DNA from: Liopterus haemorrhoidalis
Lineage: Eukaryota; Arthropoda; Insecta; Coleoptera; Dytiscidae
DNA length: 64,000 nt
Assembly: GCA_963971575.1 (NCBI GenBank)
Contig: OZ020613.1
Span: 49,594,250 to 49,658,249, forward strand
Direction: 5' to 3'
The translations under genes were made by a program, and so were the position numbers. Of this stretch, positions 1-10,085 are shown piece by piece. Position 1 is the first letter of the stretch, and each line of letters begins with the position of its first letter. The notes beneath the pieces were generated by a model. It was given only the letters and a program-made list of their open reading frames with translations, ran no database searches and had not been told where the DNA came from.

Positions 1-124
1 CACTTTAAAACCAGATATTTCTGTTCAACATATTTGAAATACTGTTTAGGAACATAAATTTACTTATTCTAGTTCTAGTGGTTAGTACTAATTCTTTTAT
101 ATGACGGTATATTTCTTGTTTCAG

Positions 125-259
125 GAGTGAATATTAATAATAAAATACATGGTGACCTGCATCTCGATGGTTCCAAAGATGGTGATATTATTAAACAAGA
201 AGTTGACATTAAGACAGAATTTGAAGTGACGGCTGAGCACATAGTGGAATGTAAAAATG
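125..259 (+). CDS. ZNF-1 acidic cassette exon, V-type, first copy
   Basis: This 135 bp internal exon runs from a TTTCAG acceptor to a GTCAGT donor and is phase 1 at both ends, so it can be skipped or duplicated without a frameshift. It reads VNINNKIHGDLHLDGSKDGD and then two psi-K-x-E cores, IKQE and IKTE, before ending in ECKNG across the junction. No folded domain is recognised; it looks like a disordered acidic linker with candidate SUMO acceptor lysines. A close paralogue lies at 6170-6310, with similar flanking intron sequence. Upstream exons of this gene, probably a ZAD, would lie outside the window. Exon boundaries are inferred from paralogue comparison, not from transcripts. Confidence 0.78.
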
Positions 260-689
260 GTCAGTAACAAGCACATTATTTACGATTATCTTACTGTTAA
301 TCAGGATTGGCATAAAAGCCACTTTTTCTGATAAAGACCAGGACAGTGGCTTTTACTGGTTTAAACTGGAAGAAACTGGATTAAGCCGTTCGAAATGAAA
401 AACATTTAAAAATGCGCTTATTTTCTCTTCACAATACTAAAAAGGCGTTTTACAGCATATAGAAGACGCCAATAGAACCCTGGGAGACGTTTTTTATTTT
501 CATGATTTGTAAAAAACAACGTTAAAATTTATTGCCTCAAGTTGGCTCGTGATGGCACTGCAACTCTGTCGGAACTCGTTCGTTTAACATGTTCAAACAT
601 GTATACAATGTTAAAAATCGCGGGTGAATTACATTTAATTCATTTTTAACCAGAACCTTAAAATCATCACAAAGAGGACCACCATCAGA

Positions 690-893
690 ATGTGGTCCTC
701 TTTGCCCATGGAATCCATTGACAAAGATTTTGTTGAACTTATCACTCATTTATTAAACTGCTCAGCCTCATCGGCACCTATAGAAAGGCTTTTTTCAAAT
801 TTGAGCTATATCCAAGATAAAATAAGAAATCGGTTAGGAATCGAAACAGCCACTAAATTATTTAATTGTTACAGAATTTTAAATAAATTTTAA
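690..893 (+). pseudogene. hAT transposase C-terminal dimerisation domain remnant
   Basis: The open frame contains SSAPIERLFSNLSYIQDKIR followed by NRLGIETATKL, the usual hAT dimerisation signature (an ERLFS motif, then RNRL with a hydrophobic heptad tail), and ends at a stop. No catalytic DDE part precedes it in frame, so only the last 60 or so residues of the transposase survive. It lies inside the hAT element that supplies the terminal repeats and target duplication. A perfect 12-bp-arm hairpin (AAAGAGGACCAC) lies at 669-703 next to its start. Confidence 0.8.
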
Positions 894-1176
894 GATGAAA
901 CATGTGACAACGACTATGATGTATAAATAATTATTGTTCAATTTATTTTGTAATACTTAAATTTTTTATTTTTTGTTTTAATTAATTGTTTTTAAATCGA
1001 ATATAGCCCTATTATTTTTATTTTGGGGTTTGTCAGGTCTTAACAAGCGTTCACTAATTGCAAACTTCAGCAACCTTTTGAGCCCCGTCATATTAGATAT
1101 TAGTGGAGCTAAATACAAACGGCTGCATCCCAGACCCTGGCGATATGCAGACGCGGAAATTACGCCAGATCCAGTT

Positions 1177-1200
1177 ATTATTATTATTATTATTATTATA
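1177..1200. repeat. (TTA)n microsatellite
   Basis: About eight TTA units directly abut the left end of the mariner element. Confidence 0.9.
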
Positions 1201-2460
1201 ACTCAGGGAAGTTCTGAGCGTTTTAATACATAAACTTCAAACCACAATAACTTTCGAAATATTTACTCGATTTAGTCAAAATAAGCGCCACTGGAATCAG
1301 CGCACTTTTGCCAACGCGATACAAGTCGATTTATTCCATCTGACCAAAAATTGGGCGCTCGGGATTCGACAAAGTCGACGAAGCCCGTTTTTGCCTGGTC
1401 TTGATTGGTGAACCTTCTACCGGTGAGAAAGTTGTCAAAGTGCTTGGAAAGATGGTAGTCGGTTGGTAAGTGGTCTGGGGAGTATGGTGGGTGAGGCAGA
1501 ACTTCAACCTGCAATCCGTTCAGTTTTCGGATGGTGATTTGAGATACGTGTGGACGGGCATTGTCATGCAATAAGATCAGACCTCTTCTGTTGAACAATG
1601 CCGGCTGCTGCTGGCATAATTTCCGGTACATTTCGTCGATTTCCTCACAGTAGACTCTGTAGTAATGGTTTGGCTCAGTTGTAGAAAGTTGTAGTGGATG
1701 ACACCGGCTGCCAACCACCATACTGTAACCATAGTCTTTTTCTGAAGGTCTTCGCCTTTGGGAAGTGTCTGGGAGGCTCGTCGGTGTCCAACCACTGTCC
1801 CGAACGTCTCCGGTTATCATACAGGATCCACTTTTCGTCGCACGTCACAATTCGATCAAAAAACGGGTCGTTTTGGTTGTGCAGGAGAAAGGCAGAAGAA
1901 ACCTCAAAACGTGACAATTTCTGCCGATCGTTTAAATCGTGTTGCACCTACTTTTCGAGTTTTTTCACCTTTCCAATGCGTTTTAAACCATCTGCAACAG
2001 CAGTGTGACTGACGCCTAGTTCTCTCGCAATCCCTCGAACCGTTTGGGACGGGTCAGCTTCAACCAGGTTCTTCAAATCCTCGTCCTGGATTACTGTAAG
2101 ATTACTACGGGTCTCATCTTCGAGGCTAAAATCTCCGGCCTGGAATTTCTGGAACCAACGACGTACGGTGCTTTCTCCAACACTACTCTAGCCCCACACT
2201 AGGTTAATTTGTCGAGCTGTTTCCGCGGCGTATTGTCCTAATTTCAAATTCAAATAAAAAATCGTTCGAAATTGCTCCTTCGACATGTCGCAGTTTTTCC
2301 TGTAACAATGCGAAGAAAAAAACAGGGTTAAGTAAAAATCGACAGTACCATCTTGTGGAACAGAAATTTTAACTTATTATTTGTTAAATATTTTATTCAT
2401 AAAAAAATGCGTCAATAATTAGCGCGTTACAAAACGCTCAAAACTTTCCTGACGACCTAA
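1197..2460 (-). mobile_element. Mariner element, cecropia-type, inserted in the hAT element
   Basis: About 1.26 kb is bounded by inverted ends sharing TCAGGGAAGTTCTGAGCG on the left and, reversed, TCAGGAAAGTTTTGAGCG on the right. TA follows the right end. The left end abuts a (TTA)n tract. Size and gene content match a single-gene mariner. It interrupts the hAT element at 302-2827, so it is the younger insertion. Confidence 0.85.
1272..2286 (-). pseudogene. Mariner transposase pseudogene (cecropia subfamily)
   Basis: From the 3' end of the window inward, the reading starts MSKEQFRTIF. A helix-turn-helix region follows, with TVRRWFQKFQAGDFSLEDE and VRGIARELGVSHTAVAD. The catalytic part has the first aspartate in VTCDEKWILYD, the second in LLHDNARPHV and the third in LPTDYHLSKH, with 34 residues between the last two (D34D). 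The C-terminus ISRWQKC-like motif appears as RWQKCADSSGAYFD. A stop codon in the N-terminal part and frameshifts around positions 1720 and 1800 split the gene over several frames, so no full transposase can be made. The subfamily is assigned from the resemblance of these motifs to Hsmar1/SETMAR-type transposases. Confidence 0.88.
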
Positions 2461-2972
2461 TAACATTAATCATTATAGAGCTATACGCAAATGGCGTATA
2501 ATTTTTGTATTGTATCAACAAATTGCATATCCATTGTTACCAGTATAATGATATTTTGCTATATGTTCGTTTAAAATAATAATAATAATAAAAAAGAAAC
2601 AGTTTGATTCTATTGTGTGAACACGAAAAAACTCACTCTATATATGTATAATTAATTTATAAAAATGATCAATACATCAAACATTCATGACTTACTTTTT
2701 TCTTCTTTTTTAATTTTAATTAAAATAATAATAAATACCACTGGTCAAAACTATATTTTGACCAGGCCGGATAAAACTAGATAACGCCAGCGGTATTAAC
2801 CAGCGTGGTTTATTTCGATCAACCCTGCTGTTAATATTACTATTAATATTTTATTGTCACATTTCAATTTATTTTCGACGAATTTCAGCAAATATTAATG
2901 AACATTTTAAATGAAATAAATATTTCACAGTGAGTAATTCGTTTATATTTCAGTATGATATGTTTATTTCAG

Positions 2973-3107
2973 GGATCATAGATAGAGCTAATGATGACTT
3001 GTATCCCGATGATACGAACACAGAAAAGATTAGTATCAAACCTGAACCTGGGGACAGCAGTGATCATGAAGAAAATAAATTAAAGAGTGCAGCTGTCTCA
3101 AACGCTG
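2973..3107 (+). CDS. ZNF-1 acidic cassette exon, I-type, first copy
   Basis: The exon is 135 bp, phase 1 at both ends, with acceptor TTTCAG and donor GTCAGT. It reads IIDRANDDLYPDDTNTEKIS and then a single IKPEP core followed by an acidic GDSSDHEE stretch. Its paralogue at 7779-7913 differs by a handful of residues (NDDLYPDD becomes NHDLYPND). The psi-K-x-E core with acidic residues downstream fits the extended SUMO consensus; that function is inferred. It lies between the V-type and S-type cassettes, the order kept in all four genes here. Confidence 0.8.
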
Positions 3108-3445
3108 GTCAGTAGAGCTAGATTAATTAATGCTAAGCATTTTTTATAATACAGGGTTAGTTTAAGAGAATGATATGCAATGTATGAGTCATCGTATTTA
3201 TCATTATAAAATATCCTGAACCGAATGATTATATATTACTTTGGATTAAACAGATATTAAACACTATTTAAAAAGATATCGGTAACCATGAAATTCTGTT
3301 GTCTTTGTTCCATCGAGTTAATAATTTTAAATTAAATCATGAAATGTGTCAAATGATAAATTTTTATTAAGTACGTGTTGTCAAATTTATTTGTACACAC
3401 ATTTATGACATTTATATTTTTAATATTAAACATATAACTTGATAT

Positions 3446-4125
3446 CAAGATCCTGTTATCAGCCGTCACCGGAACTAGTGCGAAAATTGTATATTACATA
3501 CATAAGACCGCATTTGGAGTTTGCTGTGTCAGTTTGGTCTCCGTCTTTAAGAAGAGATATAAACTTAATGGAGAAGGTTCAACGGCGTGCTACAAAATTG
3601 TGTCCAGTGATTAGACATTTGTGCTATGATAACAGATTAGCAATTTTGAGATTAACATCTTTAGAACATCGCAGGCTGAGAGGTGACATCATTACATTTT
3701 TTAAAATAGTGCGTGGCGATTTTAAGTGCGATTTATCGCATCTTTTCAACCTCAATAGTGATAGCCGTCTGCGTGGACATATTTTTAAGTTAAAACATGA
3801 GGTTTTTAAGAAAAATGTGCGTTCTAATTTTTTAATAAACCGTATTTTTAAACTTTGGAACAATCTACCTGAATATGTTATATCTTCGACTAGTGTGAAG
3901 AATTTTAAGAACAATTTGGATTTATATTTAGCCATTGGACAATAAATTTGTAATTTTTTTTTTTTTTTTTTAGTCTAAGTTTACTATTTAGGTTTATTTT
4001 AACTTACTTTGTGTTTTTTTCTCTCTCTCTTTGTTTACTTTTTGTATATGTATTTTGTTTTTGCACATACTCATAATTGTACAGTATTTAGAGCTATACA
4101 AGTCTTATGACTTCTGCTCTTAGTT

Positions 4126-4158
<33 letters not shown>
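3446..4158 (+). pseudogene. 5'-truncated LINE: reverse transcriptase C-terminus plus (TAA)n tail
   Basis: The frame reads LVRKLYITYIRPHLEFAVSV, then EKVQRRATKL and a C-terminal segment with FKLWNNLPEYVI, ending in a stop at 3945. These are typical of the region downstream of the reverse transcriptase palm in non-LTR elements. A 3' untranslated stretch follows and ends in about ten TAA units (4127-4158), as in LINEs that end in short repeats. The 5' part is missing, which is usual for incomplete reverse transcription. It sits in a ZNF-1 intron. The clade is not resolved (I/Jockey/CR1-like). Confidence 0.8.
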
Positions 4159-4239
4159 TTTTTTCAAAAAACTTCACTATCGGGAGTGGACTGGAAAAAT
4201 TATTTAAATTGAAAACAATTATTAAATAATAGTAATTTT

Positions 4240-4718
4240 CAGAGCTGGGAATATTTCAAATAAAGTATTTGATACAGTATTTCAGTTACTTTCTGGTATT
4301 TGAAATATTGTATTTCAAATACTTTAAAAAAATGATTTTGGTATTTGGATTTACAAATACTTTCTCTGTGGTATTTGTATTTGATATTTGTTGTCTGAAA
4401 ATGTCAGTATTTGAAATACTTTAAAAGTATTTCAAATAGTTCCTAGTATTTCAAATATTTCTATAGTATTTCAAATATTTTCTTAATATTTCAAATATTT
4501 CCTAATATTTCAAATATTTCCCTAGTATTTCAAATATTTCCTAGTGTTTCAAATATTTCCCTAATATTACAAATGTTTGTAGAATTTTAAATAATTTAAA
4601 GTATTTGAAATACATTGTTTCAAATATTTTTTAAAAGGATTTAATATTTCAAATACTTTAATCGGTATTTGGTATTTAGTATTTGTAATATTTTTACTGA
4701 GTATTTGCCACGGCTCTG
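4240..4718. mobile_element. hAT-like MITE filled with an AT-rich minisatellite
   Basis: The ends are CAGAGCTGGGAATATTTCAA and, reversed, CAGAGCCGTGGCAAATACTC, giving a CAGAGC terminal repeat. The interior is built from about 17-bp variants of AGTATTTCAAATATTTCC (about 4420-4600). The possible 8-bp flanks (GTAATTTT and ATAATGTG) are diverged. The right end lies 24 bp upstream of the S-type cassette exon. A partial copy is in the equivalent position before the paralogous exon at 11488. Confidence 0.7.
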
Positions 4719-4742
4719 ATAATGTGAATATTTATATTTCAG

Positions 4743-4901
4743 AGAGCTGTAATACTCGAAAAACATGTATCATATCATCGACTGACGACATGTCCCAATA
4801 CAACTACAACACCGATATTATCATCACTGAGGAGATTAACATCAAGTCTGAATGTGGAGATGACGGTGAATATGAGGAGAGTACAGCTGGGCCAGATACA
4901 G
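4743..4901 (+). CDS. ZNF-1 acidic cassette exon, S-type, first copy
   Basis: The exon is 159 bp, phase 1 to phase 1, with acceptor TTTCAG and donor GTCAGT. It reads SCNTRKTCIISSTDDMSQYN and then a repeated-isoleucine segment IIITEEINIKSECGDDGEYE with one IKSE core in strongly acidic context. It is nearly identical to the cassette at 11488-11646 and related to those at 27397, 43628 and 55013. The intron sequence just upstream reads in frame into the exon from a GTG where the paralogues have ATG. Confidence 0.82.
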
Positions 4902-4987
4902 GTCAGTTTTTAACTTAATATTATTGAACTGTGTAAAACCAACTTAAGATATATAATACTAAAGGTATAAATAAAACAAATGCTTAT

Positions 4988-6028
4988 TAAGTCTCACTAA
5001 TTTTAATTGATCTCATTTGGTAGTAGATGTAAATTAGATACTTTTTGAAATATTTATTTGTATCTATATCTAGATATTTAAATTTAAGTATCTTGTGTTT
5101 CAGATACTTTGCTCGTTACTTTATTTTTATACCGTGATACCGAGCTGATATAATAGTTTAATTATAAATTGTCATTTTGAATATTTTATTTTTGCTATAA
5201 ACAAAATACAGAAAACAATAGAGATTCTGATGTTTACAAATTAAATTTCTCGTTGCATACTCGTTTTTCGTAGCTTTTGAACGGCCGTAAAAATTGTAGA
5301 TATTATATGCAACACTCAAGGAAAATGGGTCATTATTAATGAATACTAAGTTTATGAATAAATATTGTTGCTGTTTTGAGGACCAATTTACTAAAATCAT
5401 ACTAAAAATTATATCCACAAGTTGTTTGGGAGTGGACCGTGGTTTTGTGAGACCTTGGGCAAGGCAAATTAAGGCCCTTCAAAAGTATCCAGTGATTTAA
5501 AGTACACTTTGATAATTTTTTTGAGGCACATCATCACTTGAGCGGGCTCTAATTGGGCTAAAATTTGATTCATAGGAACGTCTCCTTATCAAGAACATAG
5601 CTGCGTATCTATAAAACTAACATTAGTCTTATTCGTTAGTACATGTATGACTAACATAATTCATACGTTATTTAGTACAAAACTATTCCGTAGAATAGTG
5701 TTTTACCTTAAATTCAGTGGGCTTTTTGTGACGTCACGGTCATTTTTGAACCAGCCTGTATAATACTGATTAACATGCACTGTTTGTTTGGTAAAAACAT
5801 ATGGTATTTTCATTTTTCAGTATTTTTTCAAAAGTATATTTCTAGCTATATGCAGATACAATTTTTTTTTTTTTTGCATGTATCTGTATCTTGATATTTT
5901 TTATAATTCTGTATCTGTATCTGTATCTAGATACATTTTTTCTTATCTATAGCTAGATATTTCTTTAAATGTAACTATTACAACACTGGTATCAAGTGAG
6001 ATAAATTAAAATTAGTGAAACTTATCGA
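4988..6028. repeat. Foldback repeat with GTATCT-rich interior
   Basis: Sequence near 4988-5022 (TCTCACTAATTTTAATTGAT) recurs inverted at 5989-6028 (ATTAAAATTAGTGAAACTT). Inside are short tracts of GTATCT/AGATAC near 5022-5110 and 5870-5950, also in opposite orientations. No coding potential was seen. It lies in the ZNF-1 intron between cassette modules and is probably a decayed DNA transposon; no target duplication was identified. Confidence 0.5.
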
Positions 6029-6169
6029 GTACACATAATTTTTCACCGTAAAATTTTAGTTATTTCAGTTCAACATATATGAAATATTGATTAGGAACAT
6101 AAATTTACTTATTCTGCTTCTAGTGATTAGTTCTAGTTCTTTTATAAGACGGTACATTTCTTGTTTCAG

Positions 6170-6310
6170 GAGTGAATATTAATAATGAGATAGGCAGAGA
6201 CCTGCATCCCGATGGTTCCAAAGATGGCGACATTATTAAAAAAGAAGTTGACATTAAGACAGAATATGAAGTTAATGATGAATATGTAGTGACGGCGGAA
6301 TGTAAAAATG
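6170..6310 (+). CDS. ZNF-1 acidic cassette exon, V-type, second copy
   Basis: The exon is 141 bp, phase 1 to phase 1, from TTTCAG to GTCAGT. It encodes VNINNEIGRDLHPDGSKDGD and two psi-K-x-E cores, IKKE and IKTE, and ends ECKNG across the junction. It duplicates the exon at 125-259 together with about 100 bp of upstream intron. This marks the start of a second V-I-S block in the same gene. Confidence 0.8.
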
Positions 6311-6461
6311 GTCAGTAACAAGCATATTTATGACTATCTCACTGTTAATATTATTATTCATATTTTATTGTCACATTTCAATTTATTTTAGACGAATTTC
6401 AGCAATGATTAATGAACATTTTAAATGAAATGAATATTTCACAGTGAGTAATTCGTTTATA

Positions 6462-7692
6462 TCAGGTTTGGGAATAAGTTCGTGGCGTTTTTTTAGTAAA
6501 ATTCAACTGGTTTTGTTATAGTGTGAAAATGAATTTATTTAAACCAAATACGGTCCATTATTATCGACAACATTTCGCCATTTTTCGGGTAGAGCCATGA
6601 TGCCATCAGTGAAGAACTTCTGTGGTTTCTGGTTGAAAAACTGAATCAAGTGGCACAGGCTTCTTTTGAAACCAGCTTAATTCCATTGAGAGAATTCTGC
6701 AGAGATCGGAATAGGTGATAGTCAGAGGGTGCTATGTATGGACTATACGGCGGATGCAACAAAATTTCCCAACCAAGCTCTCGCAATTTTTGACGGGTCA
6801 TCAAAGAAGTGTGTGGTCTTGCGTTGTCATGATGAAAGACAACACATTTCCTATTATTCAATACGGGCCGTTCTCTTTCAATTGCCTGGCGTAATCCCTC
6901 TAGTTGTCCACAGTAGAGTTGTGAATCAATCGTCTGACCAACTGGAAGTAGCTCATGGTGGACGATTCCCTTCCAGTCCCACCAAACACACAGCATCACC
7001 TTGTTCGGCGTCAATCCTCGCTTCGCGAACGCTTGTGACGTCTCACCATCCCTTTTTCACGACCTTTTTCGCTTCCGATTGTCGTACGTGATCCATTTTA
7101 CATCACTGGTTATGACACGTTTCAGAAATGGCTCGATTTCATTGCGCTGAACTCATGAGGAACCCATATATCGATCTTCTTTTTGTAGCCAGCTTTCCGT
7201 AAATGGTTCAAAACAGTTTTGTGGTCAATGCCTAGCTCCGTACCAATATCGACACTGCTGATATGCGTATCTTGCTGGATTTTTACAAGAATTTCATCAG
7301 CTTTTTCACTGATTGGACGACCAGAGCGTGAGTCATCTTTCACATTAAAATTACCAGAACGAATCCGAGCAAACCATTTCCGCGCTGCAGATTTTGATAA
7401 AGTACCTTCACCGTACACAGCACAAATTTTTTCACAAGCCTGCGCAGCGTTCTTCCCTTTGTCGTAATAATATTGCAAAATATAGCGCAATTTTTCATTA
7501 CTTTTCTCCATTTTCAAACGCAAACAACTTTTCAACCACTGCACAAATTTTGATGTTTAGACACTCAAAGTAACGATTGAACTGTCCTTTCCAACGGCGC
7601 TTAGTGGTGTCACTGCGATCTGTGTTTCCTGAGTTATTTGCAATTGGCGCCGTCTATCGGCAAAAACGCCACGAACTTTTTCCCAGACCTCA
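6462..7692 (-). mobile_element. Mariner element, family B, copy 1
   Basis: Inverted ends (TCAGGTTTGGGAATAAGTTC on the left; TGAGGTCTGGGAAAAAGTTC reversed on the right) continue as GTGGCGTTTTT. TA precedes the left end; the right-hand TA has decayed. The element is 1.23 kb and lies in the intron between the V-type and I-type cassettes. A second, internally deleted copy lies at 30964-31805. Confidence 0.88.
6650..7511 (-). pseudogene. Mariner family B transposase pseudogene
   Basis: The likely start is MEKSNEKLRYILQYYYDKG. A helix-turn-helix region follows with LSKSAARKWFARIRSGNF and SRSGRP, then a second helix-turn-helix ending in HLRKAGYKKK and WVPHE. The catalytic half has VWWDWKGIVHHELLP, FHHDNARPHT and PPYSPYIAPSDYHLF (D34D pattern). 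Compared with the copy at 31159-31799, about 50 bp encoding the segment after WVPHE is deleted, which breaks the frame around 7140. In the catalytic motif SPYIAPSD, the usual SPDIAPSD aspartate is a tyrosine. It cannot produce active transposase. Confidence 0.87.
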
Positions 7693-7778
7693 TTTTTTGC
7701 TCATAAATTTAATAAGATAGGATCTATACTTCGTCGTCGTATGGCATGTGATATTTCAGTATGATGTATTTATTTCAG

Positions 7779-7913
7779 GGATCATAGATAGAACTAATCA
7801 CGACTTATATCCCAATGATACGAACACAGAAAATATTAGTATCAAACCTGAACCTGTGGAAACCAGTGATTATGAAGAAAACAAATTAAAGAGCGCAGCT
7901 GTCTCAAACACTG
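7779..7913 (+). CDS. ZNF-1 acidic cassette exon, I-type, second copy
   Basis: The exon is 135 bp, phase 1 to phase 1, from TTTCAG to GTCAGT. It encodes IIDRTNHDLYPNDTNTENIS, one IKPEP core and the acidic tail VETSDYEENK. It is the duplicate of 2973-3107, including the upstream ATTTCAGTATGAT intron sequence. Confidence 0.8.
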
Positions 7914-8082
7914 GTCAGTAGAGCTAAATTAATTAATGCTAAGATAATAAGTGGATGTTTAAAGCGTTTTCTAAATGCAACTGCTGAGCTGGATGACAAT
8001 CACTTTGCATTTTGATCTTCACATAGATATTGTGGATTATTAATAATCAATGTCATTTTCATTTTTTAAATCAACTAGCAGA

Positions 8083-8640
8083 CCCCTTGCCAACGATGTT
8101 GGCAAACTGATATCGAATAAAAACCAATATAAGCAGGAATCAATTATTAAAATTTGCATGATTCGGCGTATATTAATAAAACAAAAACGTTTCTTGATTA
8201 TACCTAAGAAATCCTAAAAAGCCGCTTAATGCGTGTCGTGTAAAAATTAATATCGGGCCGGATACAGCCCGCGAGCCATATGCTGAACATCATTGATATA
8301 GATGTTTCTGATTATACCTAAGAAATCCTAAAAAGCCGCTCAATGCGTATCGTTTAAAGTTTAAAAATTAGTATCGGGCCGGACACGGGCCGTTATATGT
8401 TGCCTAACATCAATTACCATACAAAACATGCCCTTGCCACAACGTTTTTCAATCAAGACACCGATATGTTCTCACTGCAGACTGCAGAGCTTTTGTCTCG
8501 GTAAGCGAGCTGCTTGTCGGAGTATGTCGTTCCACACTGCTCAGTCGTGACCGACCGAATGCCGCAAGACCCGCTAGCACCCAGGAACTTAGCGTTACTG
8601 CACGACAGACAGACACTTGGGCTTTTATATATATAATGTC
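8083..8640. repeat. Dispersed repeat, copy 1
   Basis: It starts near AGCAGACCCCTTGCCAACGA and ends near GGGCTTTTATATATATAATG. A second copy lies at 44086-44505 in the same orientation with the same start and end. The middle contains a duplicated block with GATTATACCTAAGAAATCC. Heads and tails of this form are common in insect genomes, but I cannot assign a class. There is no coding frame. Confidence 0.65.
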
Positions 8641-9012
8641 CTGCAGTAAACTAAAAAAAGTGAAAACTTTACAAAGACGATTTAATGTGTTGGTTCACGT
8701 CACAATTAGCGTTATTTTAAAAAGTTGCATTTGTTTAACATAAACAATAATATGATGAATGAGTAATCGTATGTATCGCTACAAAATATCCTGATCCGAA
8801 TAACCCTTATCTGTTATTTTGGATTGTAACATTCACTAATTAAAAATATATCAGTAGGCATGAAATTCTTTTGTGTTTGTTCCATCAAGTTGGATTTAGA
8901 TTGAGTCATGAAAAGTGTCAAATGACAAATGGTTATTCAGTTATTCAGTACTTGTCAAATTTATTTGTACACCCATTTGACATTTATATTTTTATTAATA
9001 ACATATTTTATT

Positions 9013-9765
9013 ACTCCCTTCGTCCGAAAATATGGTATACATACTTTAAAAAATGTGAATTTAACGAAAGTAATATTATCTTGGTCTTTTTTTATTTTTT
9101 TCTAAATATGTGGTTGCTAGGCGACTAATAAACAAATGACTTGGAAATAGTTTTGCATATGTCGAGAGTAATTAAAAAAAAAAAAAAAAAAAATGCGTAT
9201 TGTAGACATATTAAAGTGACACCCGCTGATCCAACAAAATGGCGAATTTTGATCAATATTGTGTTGAATTGCAAGGAAGAAGTTCCAAATCGACTTAAAT
9301 CACAACCGCCAAATAGGCCAGATTTTAATGTATGGGATCTTGGCTTTTTCAATTCTATACTTTCCTTACAACATACAGCTTCACCGAATACAATCGACGA
9401 ACTGATTGACAAAATGCATTTAATGCATTAAACATACAAACCCTTAATAATGTTTTTCTAACATTGCAAACTTGTCTAGAAGCAACCATGTTAGCAAAAG
9501 GAGGGAATTCCTTGCAAATTCCGCACATTAAGAAGGCAAATCTTCATCGTACGGGATGATTATAAACAACATTATCATGTTCTACACAAGCTGTGGAGAC
9601 AGTCTCGTCCTTGTTAAATTAAAACTTTTTGTATTATTCTTTGTTTTTCTAGATATTTGTAACTATTTCATAAATAAAATTCTAATTAATTAAAATTGTA
9701 AATGTATAACCATATTTTCGGACAAGAAAAAAATCAAAATGTATACCATATTTTCGAACGGAGGA
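9013..9765 (+). mobile_element. Mariner-like element with Stowaway-like termini
   Basis: The left end contains CTCCCTTCGTCCGAAAATAT followed by GGTATACAT. The right end carries the reverse of CTCCGTTCGAAAATATGG plus GTATACAT. These termini closely resemble the CTCCCTCCGTCC ends of Stowaway/mariner-like elements best known from plants. A transposase C-terminus lies inside. A solitary end of the same family is at 13088-13160. Confidence 0.65.
9197..9431 (+). pseudogene. Mariner-like transposase C-terminal fragment
   Basis: The readable part contains SQPPNRPDFNVWDLGFFNSI followed by LSLQHTASPNTIDELID, ending at a stop. The PPNxPDxNVxDLGFF pattern around the last catalytic aspartate matches the plant-type mariner (D39D) transposases. 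A poly-A run precedes it and no N-terminal half was found, so it is a truncated remnant. Confidence 0.68.
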
Positions 9766-9884
9766 AATATAATACATTAAAATGTCTAAATCGATGTCAG
9801 GGAGAGAGAGAAAAAAATATATAAAATGTTATAAGGAATTGAAAGATACTTCATCCGATTATATCCACCTCCTAGGTAAATACT

Positions 9885-10016
9885 GGGGGTCTATTCTGTA
9901 AGCTTTTCGACAATTCTTTTTAGAGTATCCTACCGAAAGTTTCTACAAAACAGTATCGATAATAGTGAACTTGACAGTGTGAAAGTGACTGTCTACAAGT
10001 TATAGAATAGACCCCC
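9885..10016. mobile_element. Short MITE with GGGGGTCTATTCT ends
   Basis: The left end GGGGGTCTATTCTGTAAG is repeated inverted at the right as ATAGAATAGACCCCC. It is about 130 bp with no coding capacity. A clear target duplication was not identified. Confidence 0.65.
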
Positions 10017-10085
10017 CTATAGTTAGATCCTTAGGACTTAACCTGTCAGAAATTATAACCTCACATTGCAATTGACAACTTCGGG

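Larger units (their letters stand above)
302..2827. mobile_element. hAT transposon with perfect 8-bp target duplication
   Basis: The ends are CAGGATTG and, on the other strand, CAGGGTTG. They are flanked by identical CTGTTAAT copies at 294-301 and 2828-2835. The paralogous intron near 6340 carries the same flanks without an insert, so it serves as an empty site. The element holds a remnant of a hAT transposase C-terminus (690-893) and a later mariner insertion (1197-2460). A perfect 10-bp-arm hairpin (CTGGTCAAAA) lies at about 2740-2764, near the right end. The element sits in the intron between the V-type and I-type cassettes of ZNF-1 and is inactive. Confidence 0.88.
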
